Shown: positions 33,771 through 43,016 of the stretch, piece after piece
Position numbering within the stretch: the first letter of the stretch is position 1
How the letters are laid out: every line of letters begins with the position of its first letter
NCBI GenBank assembly: GCA_963782555.1
Contig: CAWAKB010000001.1
Location: 930,001-994,000 of the forward strand
DNA: 64,000 nucleotides
Origin: Hyphomicrobium_A sp963782555
GTDB taxonomy: Bacteria > Pseudomonadota > Alphaproteobacteria > Rhizobiales > Hyphomicrobiaceae
Direction of reading: 5' to 3'
Position numbers and translations under genes: made by a program
Notes under the pieces: model-generated
What the model was told of the DNA's origin: nothing
Database searches by the model: none
Seen by the model: the letters and a program-made list of their open reading frames with translations, nothing else

Positions 33771-35819
33771 ATGCGCACGCTCTCCCTCGACGCGCAATCC
33801 TATCTCGAAGCTGGCGGTTTGCATCTCACCCGTGCCGAACCAGGATTTCTTGCGTTCGAGCGGCCGGAGCGAGATGGATCCAGTCGCACCGTTTTGATCT
33901 GGACCGACGACGAGACGCGTTCGCCGTCGAGCGATCTCACTTCCGCTCAGCAAGCGCAGCGCGATGCTGCCGAAGCCGCGCTTCTTGCTCGATTTTCCGA
34001 GGAAATGGACAAGGCGCCGGGCGCCATCGGATGCTACCTCGTCGCCAGCCGGCTGGGCTATTCGCAGCATTTCCTGACCGAGGCAACGCGCATCTTGGGC
34101 GATGCCGGCGGCATTCGCGTCCCGGTTGAGTTCTTTGACGCTGCCTACAGGATCGAGCGCAAGGAGGCGCGCCGCGCCCGCTCCGTTCTCGGCGGCGTCC
34201 TGGCACTTGCCGAACACGTCCGTCGCGTGCCCCAGCCGTTCTCCATTCGCGAGAGTTTGTCAGGGAGCGGGCGCAGCAAGCCCAACGTGGACCTTGTCGA
34301 ATACCTGAAGACGGCGATCCGCGAGCCAGGACCGAAGCTGCGCATCCTCGATGGGGCCGCGGGCAGCGGCAAGACGATCGCGTTCAACGCGCTCACCTCC
34401 GCCATCTACCAGGAGTTTATAACCGCGAAGCGAGCGCGACATGCGCGCGTGCGCCCGGTCGTGTTCCTGCCCGAGCATCTGCGCGGCCGGCGCATCGGCT
34501 ACGTTGACGACATCATAGCCGTGGTGGCGGAGACCGACATCGCAGAGTTGACGACTCCCGAGCAGTTCAAGTGGCTGCTCAAGAACGGCCACGCGATTTG
34601 GATGTTCGATGGGCTCGACGAGTTTTATGCCGGCGACAGCGATTTCTTCTCCTTCGTCGAGGACGCTCTCAGCGCACCCGACAGCAACGCCCAGTTCGTC
34701 ATTTGCACGAGAGACTTGCTCTTGGGATCCAGTCCGGCATTCCGCGCCTTCCTCGAGCGCCAGATCGCCGCTGGCCATACCACCGAGATCTACGAGCTGA
34801 GCCCCTGGACGGCCGAGGCGTGGCGCAAGCTCGCCTGGCTCGAGCTCGAGGGCGGACGCGAAGAGGCCATGAACTCCCCCCGCGTCGAGCGCTTCGTAGC
34901 GACGCTGGAGCGGTCGCCTGAGATTGCCGCCCTGGCCCAGCTTCCCTTCTACTGCAGCGTGATGCTGTCGCATTTCCACGAGAACGGCGACATGCCGCAC
35001 GACGAGCTCGACGTGCTCGATCTCTTGGTGGAAAGCATGGTCCGACGCGAGCATGGCAAGCGCCTGTTTCAATGGCAGGACTTCGTCGACGTCGAGGCGC
35101 TGGCACAGTCGCTTGAGGACGAGGCGATCCGGCTCGAGGTTCCCGTTCCCAATGGGGATGAGCTGGAAGCCGCGGTCTGCCGTCTGCTCGATGAGCAGGC
35201 GCCCGAGCTCTTGTTCGAGCTCATTGGCGGATTGGCACATAGGCTGCGGCGCACACCGCGAGCGGCCGACGGCAGCGCGGAGATCTCGGTCGATGACGCC
35301 CGCGATCTCATCGCCATTGGCCGGACCGGCAACAACCGCGATGAGGAGGTGCTGCGCCGGCTGCGCGTGGCGCTGGTGCGCTTCGCGTTCTTTGGTGCAG
35401 GCCGCAAGTCGGGCGCGGTCGATTTCACTCACGAGATTCTCGCCGACTATTTTGCCGCCCGCTACGCCGTATCGATGATTGCGCGGGCGCTGCGCGCGCA
35501 CCAAGACGTTATGGCCACCGAGTCCATGACGAGCTCCGGTCTGTCGGCTCTGCGCAATGCCGTTAAGGGTGCCATCGGGATCGTCGAGGTCGCGCCCGCA
35601 TCTCTGTTCCAGCGCTACTTTGCACGCGAGCTCGGGCGCGATCCGCACCTGCGCAGCTGTCTGGAGCTGGTCTTGGCGCGCGGTGACTTGGACGACGCCA
35701 ACGTGATCCGCTTCCTCGAGCTTTTGCTGCGCGTCGAGCGGCCCGACAGGGCGCAGCCGCCACCGTTGCCGTCGATGCCGCACCACGCCGCGGAGGCGTC
35801 CGCCTCGCGCATCTCTTAA
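33771..35819 (+). CDS. NACHT-type STAND NTPase, orphan
   Basis: A protein of 682 residues whose middle is a NACHT P-loop NTPase. Walker A is GAAGSGKT at about 195-202. Walker B with the NACHT signature is IWMFDGLDEF at about 276-285, then FVICTRD as sensor. The winged-helix end is DFTHEILADYFAARYA. Residues 1-190 (GFLAFERPERDG, then GCYLVASRLGYSQHFL) are unrecognised and could be an effector or sensor. The C-terminal 120 residues are helical, without LRR or TPR. The ATG at 33771 has GAAGG upstream; TTG 33621 and ATG 33636 would add unlike-family sequence. It stands alone, divergent from the 33505 gene. Bacterial NACHT proteins include phage-defence ATPases, so that role is possible. Confidence 0.72.
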   Translation: MRTLSLDAQSYLEAGGLHLTRAEPGFLAFERPERDGSSRTVLIWTDDETRSPSSDLTSAQQAQRDAAEAALLARFSEEMDKAPGAIGCYLVASRLGYSQHFLTEATRILGDAGGIRVPVEFFDAAYRIERKEARRARSVLGGVLALAEHVRRVPQPFSIRESLSGSGRSKPNVDLVEYLKTAIREPGPKLRILDGAAGSGKTIAFNALTSAIYQEFITAKRARHARVRPVVFLPEHLRGRRIGYVDDIIAVVAETDIAELTTPEQFKWLLKNGHAIWMFDGLDEFYAGDSDFFSFVEDALSAPDSNAQFVICTRDLLLGSSPAFRAFLERQIAAGHTTEIYELSPWTAEAWRKLAWLELEGGREEAMNSPRVERFVATLERSPEIAALAQLPFYCSVMLSHFHENGDMPHDELDVLDLLVESMVRREHGKRLFQWQDFVDVEALAQSLEDEAIRLEVPVPNGDELEAAVCRLLDEQAPELLFELIGGLAHRLRRTPRAADGSAEISVDDARDLIAIGRTGNNRDEEVLRRLRVALVRFAFFGAGRKSGAVDFTHEILADYFAARYAVSMIARALRAHQDVMATESMTSSGLSALRNAVKGAIGIVEVAPASLFQRYFARELGRDPHLRSCLELVLARGDLDDANVIRFLELLLRVERPDRAQPPPLPSMPHHAAEASASRIS

Positions 35820-35834
35820 CGGAGGGACCCCGCC

Positions 35835-38800
35835 TTATTCGGCAGGCGTTGTGGCGTTGCCGGTCGCGCCGCGGCGGCGTCTACGCTCGGAGACACCGCG
35901 GATCACCACATAGAAGACGGGGGTGAAAATGAGGCCGAACAGCGTGACGCCAATCATGCCCCAGAAGACGCCGGTGCCGAGCGCGATACGCATTTCCGCA
36001 CCGGCCCCCGTCGCCATGTAGAGCGGCACGACGCCGAGTGTGAATGCGAGCGACGTCATCAGGATCGGCCGCAGCCGCAGCCTGGTGGCCTCCACGGCGG
36101 CCGCCACACGGTCGCGACCCTGCTCCTCGAGCTGGCGTGCAAACTCCACGATGAGGATGGCATTTTTTGCGGCAAGGCCGATCAGCACGATGAAGCCGAT
36201 CTGCGTGAGGATGTTAATGTCTTGGCCGTGCAGCGATACGCCGACGAGCGCGCTCAAAAGGCACATGGGCACGATGAGGATGATGGCGAGCGGCAGCGAC
36301 CAGCTTTCGAACTGGGCCGACAGCGCCAGGAACACGAACAGTACCGACAGGATGAAGATGTAGTATCCGGTGCTGCCTGCCTTTACCTCCTGGTAGCTCA
36401 GGTCCGTCCACTCGTAGGTGATCCCGTCGGGCAGCTCGCGCGCGGCAAGGTCCGCCATGGTCTTGATGGCCTGGCCGGTGCTGACGCCTGGCTCAGTCGA
36501 GCCGTTGACCTCTACGGTGGGGAACAGATTGTAACGCGGCATGCGGTCCGGGCCGGCGATGTTGCGGAACGTCACGAGATTGGCCAGCGGCACCATTTGC
36601 CCGGCCTCGTTGCGCACGCGGATGCGGGCCACGTTGGCGGGATCGACCCGGAACGCGGCATCGGCTTGTGCGGTGACGCGATAGGTGCGGCCGAACATGT
36701 TGAAGTCGTTGACGTAGGCGGAGCCGAGATAGACGCGCAAGGCCTCGAAGATGGATTCGAGCGGAACCTTGAGCATCTGCGCCTTGTCTCGGTTGACGTC
36801 GACGTAGACCTGCGGCGTCGAGGTGGAGAACGTCGTGAAGACGCCCTTGATGCCGGGCGTCTCGTTTGCCTTTTGAATGAAGTCGCGCGCGACTTTTTCG
36901 AACTCGGCGGGTGCAAGGTTGGCGCGGTTCTGCAGCCGCATTGAGAAGCCGGTCTGGCCGCCCATGCCGCGCACCGGGGGCGGGATGAACACGAACGTGT
37001 TCGATTCCTCGATCTCGTTCATGCGGGCGCGGACGAGATCGGCGATCTTGTCCACAGTGAGCCCTTTCGCGAGGCGCTTGTCGGGGTCGTCGACGACCAC
37101 GAAAATGGCTCCCGCATTGGTGGCATTGGAGAAGGTCGATCCCGACCGGCCGGCGTAGGAGGCGGTGTGGGCGACACCGGGGGTGTCCAGGATCATCGCA
37201 TTGGCCCGGCGCACGACCTCGTCGGTGCGCGCCAGCGATGCACCCGGCGGCAATTGCAGCGACACGATGAGAAGGCCGCGATCCATCTTGGGAATGAAGC
37301 CCGTCGGCGTGTGCATAAGCAGCCAGCCGGCGCTGGCGAGCAGGACGGCGTAAAGACCGAGCATGAGCGGGCTTGCCCCGATCACGCCGCGAACCAGCTT
37401 GCTGTAGCCGGAGGCCAGCCGGTCGAAGCCACGGTTGAAAATGCGAAAGGCTGCGTGAATGGGACGAACCAGAAGGCTTTCCTTGGCGTGCTCGTCGTGT
37501 GGCTTGAGCAGAACGGCGCACAGCGCCGGGCTCAAGGTGAGAGAATTGAAGGCCGAGATGACAGTGGCACTCGCCACCGTAACGGCGAACTGGCGGTAGA
37601 ACTGGCCGGTGATGCCGCCGAGGAAGGCGGTCGGTACGAAGACGGCCGTGAGCACCAGCGCAATGGCGACTAGCGCCGTGCCCACCTCGTTCATGGTCAC
37701 GCGCGCGGCCTCTGCTGGCTTCAGGCCATCGCGCAGCTTGCGCTCGACGTTCTCCACCACGACGATGGCGTCATCGACGACGATGCCGACGGCAAGCACC
37801 AGCCCGAACAGCGTCAGCATGTTGATGGAGAAGCCGAGCGCCTCCATCACCGCAAAGGTGCCGATGAGCGAGACGGGAATGGCAGCCAGCGGAATGATCG
37901 TTGCGCGCCACGTCTGCAAGAAGAGCAGCACCACGATGACGACGAGGGCAATCGCCTCCAGAATGGTCAGATAGAGCTGCGAAATCGACACCTCGATGAA
38001 GTCGGTCGGATTATAGATGATGCGGTACTCGAGCCCCTTGGGAAAGCGCTGCGAGATGCGTTTCATCTCCTTTTTGATCGCGCCCGCGGTCTCGATGGCG
38101 TTCGAGCCCGGCTGCTGGGTGACGATCATCACCGTGGCGGGGTATTTGTCCTGGTAGCCGTAGGTCGTGTAGTTGAGCGCACCGAGTTCGACGCGCCCCA
38201 CATCTCTGACGCGTACCACGCGTCCATCCTGCCCCGTCTTGAGGACAATGTTCTCGAACTCGCTGGGCTTGAGCAGGCGGCCTTTGAGCTGCAGCGAGAG
38301 CTGGAAGGCACCCATGTCTTTTTGCGGCGGCTGCCCGAGTGCGCCGCCCGCGACCTGCACGTTCTGCGCGCGCAAGGCCGCCAGCACCTCGTCCGCCGTC
38401 ATGCCCCGCAAGGCGATGCGCTCGGGATCGAGCCAGATGCGCATGGAGTACTCGCGCTCGCCGAAGATGGTCACGTCACCGACGCCTGGAATGCGCGCGA
38501 GCTCGTCGACGACATTCAGGATCGCATAGTTGGAAATGTAGACCTGGTCGTAGGTCTTATCGGGGGAGACGAGGTGGACGACGAGCAGGAGGTCGGGCGC
38601 ACGCTTGTTGACGGTGATGCCGTTGCGCCGCACTTCCTCCGGCAGGCGCGGCTCGGCCGCCGACACGCGGTTCTGCACCAGCACCTGCGCCTTGTCGATG
38701 TCGGTCCCGACGTTGAAGGTGACCCGCAAGGACATCTCGCCGTCGTCCGTCGACTGCGAGTACATGTAGATCATGCCCTCGACGCCGTTGACCTCTTGCT

Positions 38801-39002
38801 CGATCACGGACGCAACCGTATCGGCGACTGTGACGGCATTGGCGCCAGGGTAGCTCGCGTGGACCGCAATCGTGGGGGGAACGATCTCGGGAAACTGGGC
38901 GACCGGCAGGGTCAGATAGGCGATCGAGCCGATGATCAGGATGACCAGCGAGAGGACCGAAGCGAAGATCGGGCGGGCAATGAAAAAGTGACTGAAGCGC
39001 AT
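35835..39002 (-). CDS. RND efflux permease, HAE1 family (AcrB/MexB-like)
   Basis: An inner-membrane proton-driven efflux permease of 1055 residues. It has the usual 12-helix duplicated layout: helix 1 in FIARPIFASVLSLVILIIG, the paired Asp motif VGIVVDDAIVVVENVER in helix 4, two large periplasmic loops, and a final helix FGLIFTPVFYVVIRG. Asp-Asp and the Lys of the relay are in place, and the length is normal. It starts 18 nt after the adaptor gene and would work with an outer-membrane channel that is not encoded here. Likely substrates are hydrophobic drugs, dyes or detergents, by family. Confidence 0.93.
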   Translation of the reverse strand: MRFSHFFIARPIFASVLSLVILIIGSIAYLTLPVAQFPEIVPPTIAVHASYPGANAVTVADTVASVIEQEVNGVEGMIYMYSQSTDDGEMSLRVTFNVGTDIDKAQVLVQNRVSAAEPRLPEEVRRNGITVNKRAPDLLLVVHLVSPDKTYDQVYISNYAILNVVDELARIPGVGDVTIFGEREYSMRIWLDPERIALRGMTADEVLAALRAQNVQVAGGALGQPPQKDMGAFQLSLQLKGRLLKPSEFENIVLKTGQDGRVVRVRDVGRVELGALNYTTYGYQDKYPATVMIVTQQPGSNAIETAGAIKKEMKRISQRFPKGLEYRIIYNPTDFIEVSISQLYLTILEAIALVVIVVLLFLQTWRATIIPLAAIPVSLIGTFAVMEALGFSINMLTLFGLVLAVGIVVDDAIVVVENVERKLRDGLKPAEAARVTMNEVGTALVAIALVLTAVFVPTAFLGGITGQFYRQFAVTVASATVISAFNSLTLSPALCAVLLKPHDEHAKESLLVRPIHAAFRIFNRGFDRLASGYSKLVRGVIGASPLMLGLYAVLLASAGWLLMHTPTGFIPKMDRGLLIVSLQLPPGASLARTDEVVRRANAMILDTPGVAHTASYAGRSGSTFSNATNAGAIFVVVDDPDKRLAKGLTVDKIADLVRARMNEIEESNTFVFIPPPVRGMGGQTGFSMRLQNRANLAPAEFEKVARDFIQKANETPGIKGVFTTFSTSTPQVYVDVNRDKAQMLKVPLESIFEALRVYLGSAYVNDFNMFGRTYRVTAQADAAFRVDPANVARIRVRNEAGQMVPLANLVTFRNIAGPDRMPRYNLFPTVEVNGSTEPGVSTGQAIKTMADLAARELPDGITYEWTDLSYQEVKAGSTGYYIFILSVLFVFLALSAQFESWSLPLAIILIVPMCLLSALVGVSLHGQDINILTQIGFIVLIGLAAKNAILIVEFARQLEEQGRDRVAAAVEATRLRLRPILMTSLAFTLGVVPLYMATGAGAEMRIALGTGVFWGMIGVTLFGLIFTPVFYVVIRGVSERRRRRGATGNATTPAE

Positions 39003-39020
39003 CGTTTGGTCTCGCGCCCG

Positions 39021-40325
39021 TCAGGGCTTTTTGACGGAGCTCGTATTGCCGTCGGCGTCGGACACTTTGAGCGGGATGTGCTTCGGCGCGATCTTCTGGT
39101 CTGGGCGCACGCGCTGCTGGCCGCGGATGACGACCCAGTCGTCGGCGCTGACCCCCTTGCGTATGACGCGCAAGCCGTTCACCAGCGGCCCCAGCTCCAC
39201 CAGACGGCGGACGGGAATGTCGCCGGGGCCGAGGACGTAGACAAAACGGTTTGCCTGGTCGGTGCCGATCGCTTCGTCGGGAAGCATGACGGCAGTGTAT
39301 TCGGGCGAGCCCTGAAGCCTTATGCGCGCAAACATGCCGGGCGAGAAGAGGGCCTCCTTGTTGGGAATGACGGCGCGAGCGCGCAGAGTCCCGGTGCCCT
39401 GATCCAGACGGTTGTCGAGGAAGTCGAGCTTGCCAGAGTGGGGAAAGCCCTGCTCGTCAGGCAAGCCGACGCCGACGGCGGCGCCGAGCATGCCCGGCGC
39501 GCCCTTGCCGCTCGCTTCACTCAGGCGCGTATATTTGAGCGCGTTGTTCTCGCTGACGTCGAAGTAGATGTAGATCGGGTCCTGCGTGACGATGGTCGTC
39601 AGCACGGTGTTCCCGCCGGAGGTGCCGCCTCCGCTCACGAAATTGCCGGGCGTGACGAGCGTCCGACTCATGCGACCGGAGATCGGGGCGGTAACGCGGC
39701 AGAAGCTCAAGTCGAGCTCGGCGGTTTTGACGCGGGCCTGACCCACCTTCACCGCGGCCTGGGCCTCGCGCATGATGTTCTCGCGGTCGTCGAACGTCTT
39801 CTTGGAGATGAAGTCGCTCTTGAGCAGGGGGCGCCCCCGCTCCACATCGAGGCTCGCATTGCTGACGCGGACCGTGGCCTGGTTGAGCTCGGCTTTGGCC
39901 TGCTCCAGCGCCCGCTCGAACGGACGCGGATCGATCTCGAAGAGAAGATCGCCGGCCTTGACCTCTTGGCCGTCGGTGAAATTGACCTTGTCGAGGTATC
40001 CGCTGACGCGGGCCCGCACCTCAACCTCCTCGACCGCATCGAAGCGCCCTGTGTACTCGTCCCATTCCGTGATCTTCTGGCTAATTGGCTGACTGACCGA
40101 GACCTCGGGCGGTTTGGCGGCATCGGCCTCCGCTGTCTGGGTGCCCGCGGACTTTCCCGACAACGCGTCACGCACGCGCGCGCTAGCGTTACTCAACGCC
40201 GAGGTTGTGAGGCTCGCCAGCTCTCGGAAACCCGCTTCGACACTGCGTCCTTTGACCGGCCCCAGTGCGACGACGGCAGCGGCCAGAGCGAGCGCCAATA
40301 CCAGAACTACATACCTCGGACGCAT
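39021..40325 (-). CDS. RND periplasmic adaptor (AcrA/MexA-like)
   Basis: A periplasmic membrane-fusion protein of 434 residues. A hydrophobic N-terminal anchor (YVVLVLALALAAAVVALG) is followed by the lipoyl and hairpin region: VRARVSGYLDKVNFTDGQEVKAGDLLFEIDP, then LEQAKAELNQATVRV. The beta-barrel (FVSGGGTSGGNTVL ... YIYFDVSE) and membrane-proximal domain follow. Unlike AcrA it has no lipobox Cys, so it is probably anchored by the helix. AAGGACC lies before the ATG. It is first in the pump operon, upstream of the permease. Between this start and the DoxX stop (40326-40589) nothing else is seen. Confidence 0.92.
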   Translation of the reverse strand: MRPRYVVLVLALALAAAVVALGPVKGRSVEAGFRELASLTTSALSNASARVRDALSGKSAGTQTAEADAAKPPEVSVSQPISQKITEWDEYTGRFDAVEEVEVRARVSGYLDKVNFTDGQEVKAGDLLFEIDPRPFERALEQAKAELNQATVRVSNASLDVERGRPLLKSDFISKKTFDDRENIMREAQAAVKVGQARVKTAELDLSFCRVTAPISGRMSRTLVTPGNFVSGGGTSGGNTVLTTIVTQDPIYIYFDVSENNALKYTRLSEASGKGAPGMLGAAVGVGLPDEQGFPHSGKLDFLDNRLDQGTGTLRARAVIPNKEALFSPGMFARIRLQGSPEYTAVMLPDEAIGTDQANRFVYVLGPGDIPVRRLVELGPLVNGLRVIRKGVSADDWVVIRGQQRVRPDQKIAPKHIPLKVSDADGNTSSVKKP

Positions 40326-40589
40326 CGGCGGTCCTTGATGCCTTCCCTAGACGCCCGAGCGGCTTCTGTGTCCGCGGTGCGCCCAAAATACCTTAACCAC
40401 TTAGTGCCGCAGGATCGCGACGGCTGCTTCGAACCCGCCCGACCGACGGCATGCCCTAATCGGAGGGAATGCAAGCCTCGGGGGCAAGCCATGGTGTTGG
40501 CAGAAGTATACTTTGATCGGGTTGCCCCTAGGTCAATACCAGGGAGGCAACGAAGCATTTACCTTGATGTTGTGGTGCATCAGAGCCGC

Positions 40590-40997
40590 CTACCCGGCAC
40601 CTGCCTTGTTTCGCGCCCCATCGACGCTGAAGGCCCCCGGGCCCGCCGCGACGAGGTAGAGGAATATGAAGCAGAAGAGAATGGCCGCATCGCCACCGTT
40701 GAGAGCTGGGTAGAAGCTTTTGGGTGCGTGCGCCATCCAGTAGGCGAAGGCCATCTCGCCACAAAGAATGAAGGCGACAGGTCGCGTGAAGAGACCGATC
40801 AGGATGAAGAAGCCGCCGACCAGCTCTAGAAAGCCTGCAAACCAGAAAAGCGTGAACAGCCCCGGTAGCGGATGGTCGCTCGGCGGGAAGCCGAGCAGCT
40901 TCTGGGCGCCGTGATCCATGAAGAGCAGCGCCGTCACGATGCGCAAGAGCGCGAGCGCACGCGGACCCCACGTAGTTTTCACTTGGTCTAAGTCCAT
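40590..40997 (-). CDS. DoxX family membrane protein
   Basis: A small inner-membrane protein of 135 residues with four hydrophobic helices and the DoxX signature: ALLRIVTALLFMDHGAQKLLGF, FWFAGFLELVGGFFILIGLFTRPVA and GEMAFAYWMAHAPK. DoxX proteins have roles in redox or sulfur-metabolite handling that are poorly defined. It lies on the same strand and downstream of nrsF (114 nt away), and DoxX genes often accompany bufferin clusters, so it likely belongs to this copper-stress locus. A TATAAT box at about 41,042 on the minus strand could drive it separately. Confidence 0.85.
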   Translation of the reverse strand: MDLDQVKTTWGPRALALLRIVTALLFMDHGAQKLLGFPPSDHPLPGLFTLFWFAGFLELVGGFFILIGLFTRPVAFILCGEMAFAYWMAHAPKSFYPALNGGDAAILFCFIFLYLVAAGPGAFSVDGARNKAGAG

Positions 40998-41111
40998 GGT
41001 GCGTTCCTCGTTGTCGCGAGCGGGTTGCGCTTTGCAACATTATAACGAGACCACGATAGCGGCGTCTTGCGCCCGGCTCAACCGGCCAGAAGTATTTGCG
41101 AGCCGGCGCGC

Positions 41112-41750
41112 CTACCAGCGCAGGAAGCGCGTCCCCAGCAGAGCACCGAGCAGCGCCATGATCGCGACGGCGATCACATACCAGGTGGCAACGAACAGCG
41201 GGCTGTCGTCCTGGCAGTGGCTTGCGTAGAGCGTCGCGCCGATGGCCGCGGCGACGAGACCCGCGGTCGCGCCCGCGAGCGCCGGGTGGGTTGGAGCGCC
41301 TTGGCGCAGTGCAAAGATGAGTGCGACCAGCGGGGCGAGGGACAGCGCCGGGATAAGGACCAGGCACACGCGCGCGTTGGTGCCGACAAGGTGCGGCATC
41401 CACTCCGCAGACGGGAGCGCGAACAGCTCCGCCGTTGCCGCCAATGCGAGCAGAATCGGGGCTGCAGCCAGCGCTTTGACCCATGCAGTGGGAACCGCTT
41501 CCGGCCGGGCGAGATGCAAAACGAGCCCCATTGCCGATACGAGCAGGGTCAGCGTGAAGACGTACTTGAAGAGGAACCGCGGGGTCTCGACGGCGGAGGC
41601 GAAATCGGGCCGCATGCCGATGGCTAGGAAGAAGATGATCGCAGCTACGATCGCGCCGCCGGCCGTCGCGAGCCACATCGTGCGGCCGATGGGCTCCGAA
41701 ACCGTTGGGGCGTCAGCCGCCAATGCTCCAATCAGATCGTCGGTCTTCAT
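41112..41750 (-). CDS. nrsF: NrsF-type anti-sigma factor (DUF1109)
   Basis: A six-helix inner-membrane anti-sigma factor of 212 residues that holds the ECF sigma factor SigF inactive. It has the DUF1109 pattern: MKTDDLIGALAADAP at the N-terminus, helices from about 25 to 205, and ALPSAEWMPHLVG and SHCQDDSPLFVATWY between helices. The Cys in SHCQDD is the position where family members carry a metal/redox-sensing cysteine. It overlaps the sigF stop by 4 nt, as expected of a coupled sigma/anti-sigma pair. Confidence 0.9.
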   Translation of the reverse strand: MKTDDLIGALAADAPTVSEPIGRTMWLATAGGAIVAAIIFFLAIGMRPDFASAVETPRFLFKYVFTLTLLVSAMGLVLHLARPEAVPTAWVKALAAAPILLALAATAELFALPSAEWMPHLVGTNARVCLVLIPALSLAPLVALIFALRQGAPTHPALAGATAGLVAAAIGATLYASHCQDDSPLFVATWYVIAVAIMALLGALLGTRFLRW

Positions 41751-42307
41751 TCCTCGTGGCCCTTCCGATGCATGTCGGCCAGTGCCTTGAGACCGCGATG
41801 CAGCGCTACGCGCACCGCGCCCTCGTTCATGTCAAAACGCTCCGCGACCTCGCGGATCGACTGTCCCTCGATGCTGATCGCGCGAACGATGGCCTGTTGA
41901 CGGCCACGCAATCCGTTGACGAGGCGCTCCGCATCCTGGCGATCAAGGTCGCTGCGCGGCTCGTCGGCCGCCAGAAAATCAAGCACGGCCTCGATCGGCA
42001 CCTCGATACGGCGTCCCCGCCGACGCAACGCGTCGATCAGCTTGTGGCGCGCAATCGCTCTCACCCACGGACCCAGCGGCTGGTCGGCGTTCCACGTATG
42101 GCGCTTCAAGTGGATCGCCAAAAGCGTCTCCTGGACCACGTCCTCAACGTCATTTGGTGCGGCTCCCGCCTGGGCAAAACCGCGGCAAGTCGCAGCGCGA
42201 AGGCTGTGGGACAGGGACTCGAGCAGTTGGCGATAGGACGCCGCATCACCGTCGATGGCTGCCCGCATCAAGGCTGCCCACTCCTCCTCGCGATTCAGTT
42301 GAGCCAC
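41747..42307 (-). CDS. sigF: ECF sigma factor SigF-like
   Basis: An ECF-type RNA polymerase sigma factor of 186 residues. Region 2 (YRQLLESLSHSLRAATCRG, then DVEDVVQETLLAIHLKRHTW) and region 4 (LRGRQQAIVRAISIEGQSIREVAERFDMNEGAVRVALHRGLKAL) are both complete. Its pairing with NrsF and its divergence from bufABC match the Caulobacter SigF-NrsF metal-stress system. A near-consensus SigF promoter lies just upstream, so it is likely to activate its own gene. The GGAG-rich site before the ATG at 42307 is modest. Confidence 0.9.
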   Translation of the reverse strand: MAQLNREEEWAALMRAAIDGDAASYRQLLESLSHSLRAATCRGFAQAGAAPNDVEDVVQETLLAIHLKRHTWNADQPLGPWVRAIARHKLIDALRRRGRRIEVPIEAVLDFLAADEPRSDLDRQDAERLVNGLRGRQQAIVRAISIEGQSIREVAERFDMNEGAVRVALHRGLKALADMHRKGHEE

Positions 42308-42324
42308 ACGCTCCTCATCGGCTG

Positions 42325-42350
42325 TTCGCCCCCTGATCCCGGTTTGTTAC
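42325..42350 (-). promoter_or_regulatory. SigF-type promoter of sigF-nrsF
   Basis: On the minus strand the -35 element GTAACA (42350-42345) and the -10 element CGAA (42328-42325) are 16 nt apart, matching the GTAACC-N16-CGAA consensus of Caulobacter SigF. The -10 lies only 17 nt before the sigF ATG. For bufA in the same 316-bp gap, GCAACC at 42565-42570 is a candidate -35, but its -10 is poor (CTCA). Confidence 0.7.
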
Positions 42351-42623
42351 ACTGAATTCAGCGGCTTCCTCTAGCCCTCGGCCAAGTCGGGCCTCTCAAC
42401 ACAAAATCGTGATCGCCGAAACGGGGGACCGGCAGCGTCCGTATCAGGCCAAAGCAGGTCGATCAACGATCTGCGGGAGCCGGGGCTCAATACGCGTTAT
42501 TAAGAGGCCCGGGAGGGAATCGGAAACGGGTGCGGCTTTTGCACCCACGGAGGGCAGTCTGAACGCAACCTCCCTCCGCTTTGTCCCTCATCCCCAACCC
42601 TACTTCGTCGTTGGAGGACTACC

Positions 42624-42899
42624 ATGAAGATTGATATCAACTCGGGGGCGGCCATTGCCGCCGCTGCCGCCGCCCTCTTGATCGCCGGTACGGCGCTCAG
42701 CGCGCCGATGCAGATTGCGGCTGACGACGCCAAGGGCCACTGCATGGGTGCCAATGCCTGCAAGGGCAAGAGCGCCTGCAAGACCGCCAGCAACGCGTGC
42801 GCCGGTCAGAACGCGTGCAAGGGCAAAGGCTTCACGGAGATGACGGAGGAGGAATGCGCGAAGGTCGAAGGTGCGACCTTCGAGCCCATAAAGATGTAA
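42624..42899 (+). CDS. bufA: Bufferin precursor BufA (copper-binding RiPP metallophore)
   Basis: A small exported precursor of 91 residues. A signal/hydrophobic segment (AAIAAAAAALLIAGTALSA) is followed by a core with six cysteines: GHCMG, NACKGKSACK, NACAGQNACKGKG and EEECAKVEG. The NAC-KG pattern is that of BufA2-type bufferins. MNIO enzymes turn central cysteines of bufferins into thiooxazoles, and the product binds copper in the periplasm. GGAGG sits 8 nt before the ATG. BufB and BufC follow downstream, with a strong hairpin between. The last Cys is close to the C-terminus, as in relatives. Confidence 0.88.
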   Translation: MKIDINSGAAIAAAAAALLIAGTALSAPMQIAADDAKGHCMGANACKGKSACKTASNACAGQNACKGKGFTEMTEEECAKVEGATFEPIKM

Positions 42900-42925
42900 C
42901 GGGCCTCTCCCTAGACTTTGATCTT

Positions 42926-42963
42926 GGAGGCGCCCCGATGGTCTCGGTTGCCGGGGCGCCTCC
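42926..42963 (+). terminator. Strong hairpin between bufA and bufB, likely attenuating terminator or RNA stabiliser
   Basis: GGAGGCGCCCCG and CGGGGCGCCTCC form a perfect 12-bp stem with a 14-nt loop, 26 nt after the bufA stop. No T-run follows. It would let bufA RNA exceed bufBC RNA, a usual need when the precursor is made in excess over its modifying enzymes. Confidence 0.6.
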
Positions 42964-43016
42964 CTTGATCAGACTAAGAGCATAATCGGGTCGGGCAGAA
43001 TGGAGTTGGATTGCCG

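Noticed and set aside
38322..40829. 835-residue plus-strand frame opposite the AcrA/AcrB-like genes
   Set aside because: Complement of two real genes with clear motifs; composition is Arg/Asp/Glu-skewed as in shadow frames.
42565..42590. SigF promoter for bufA
   Set aside because: Only the -35 (GCAACC) fits; the -10 is CTCA, so I kept it as a remark and not a feature.
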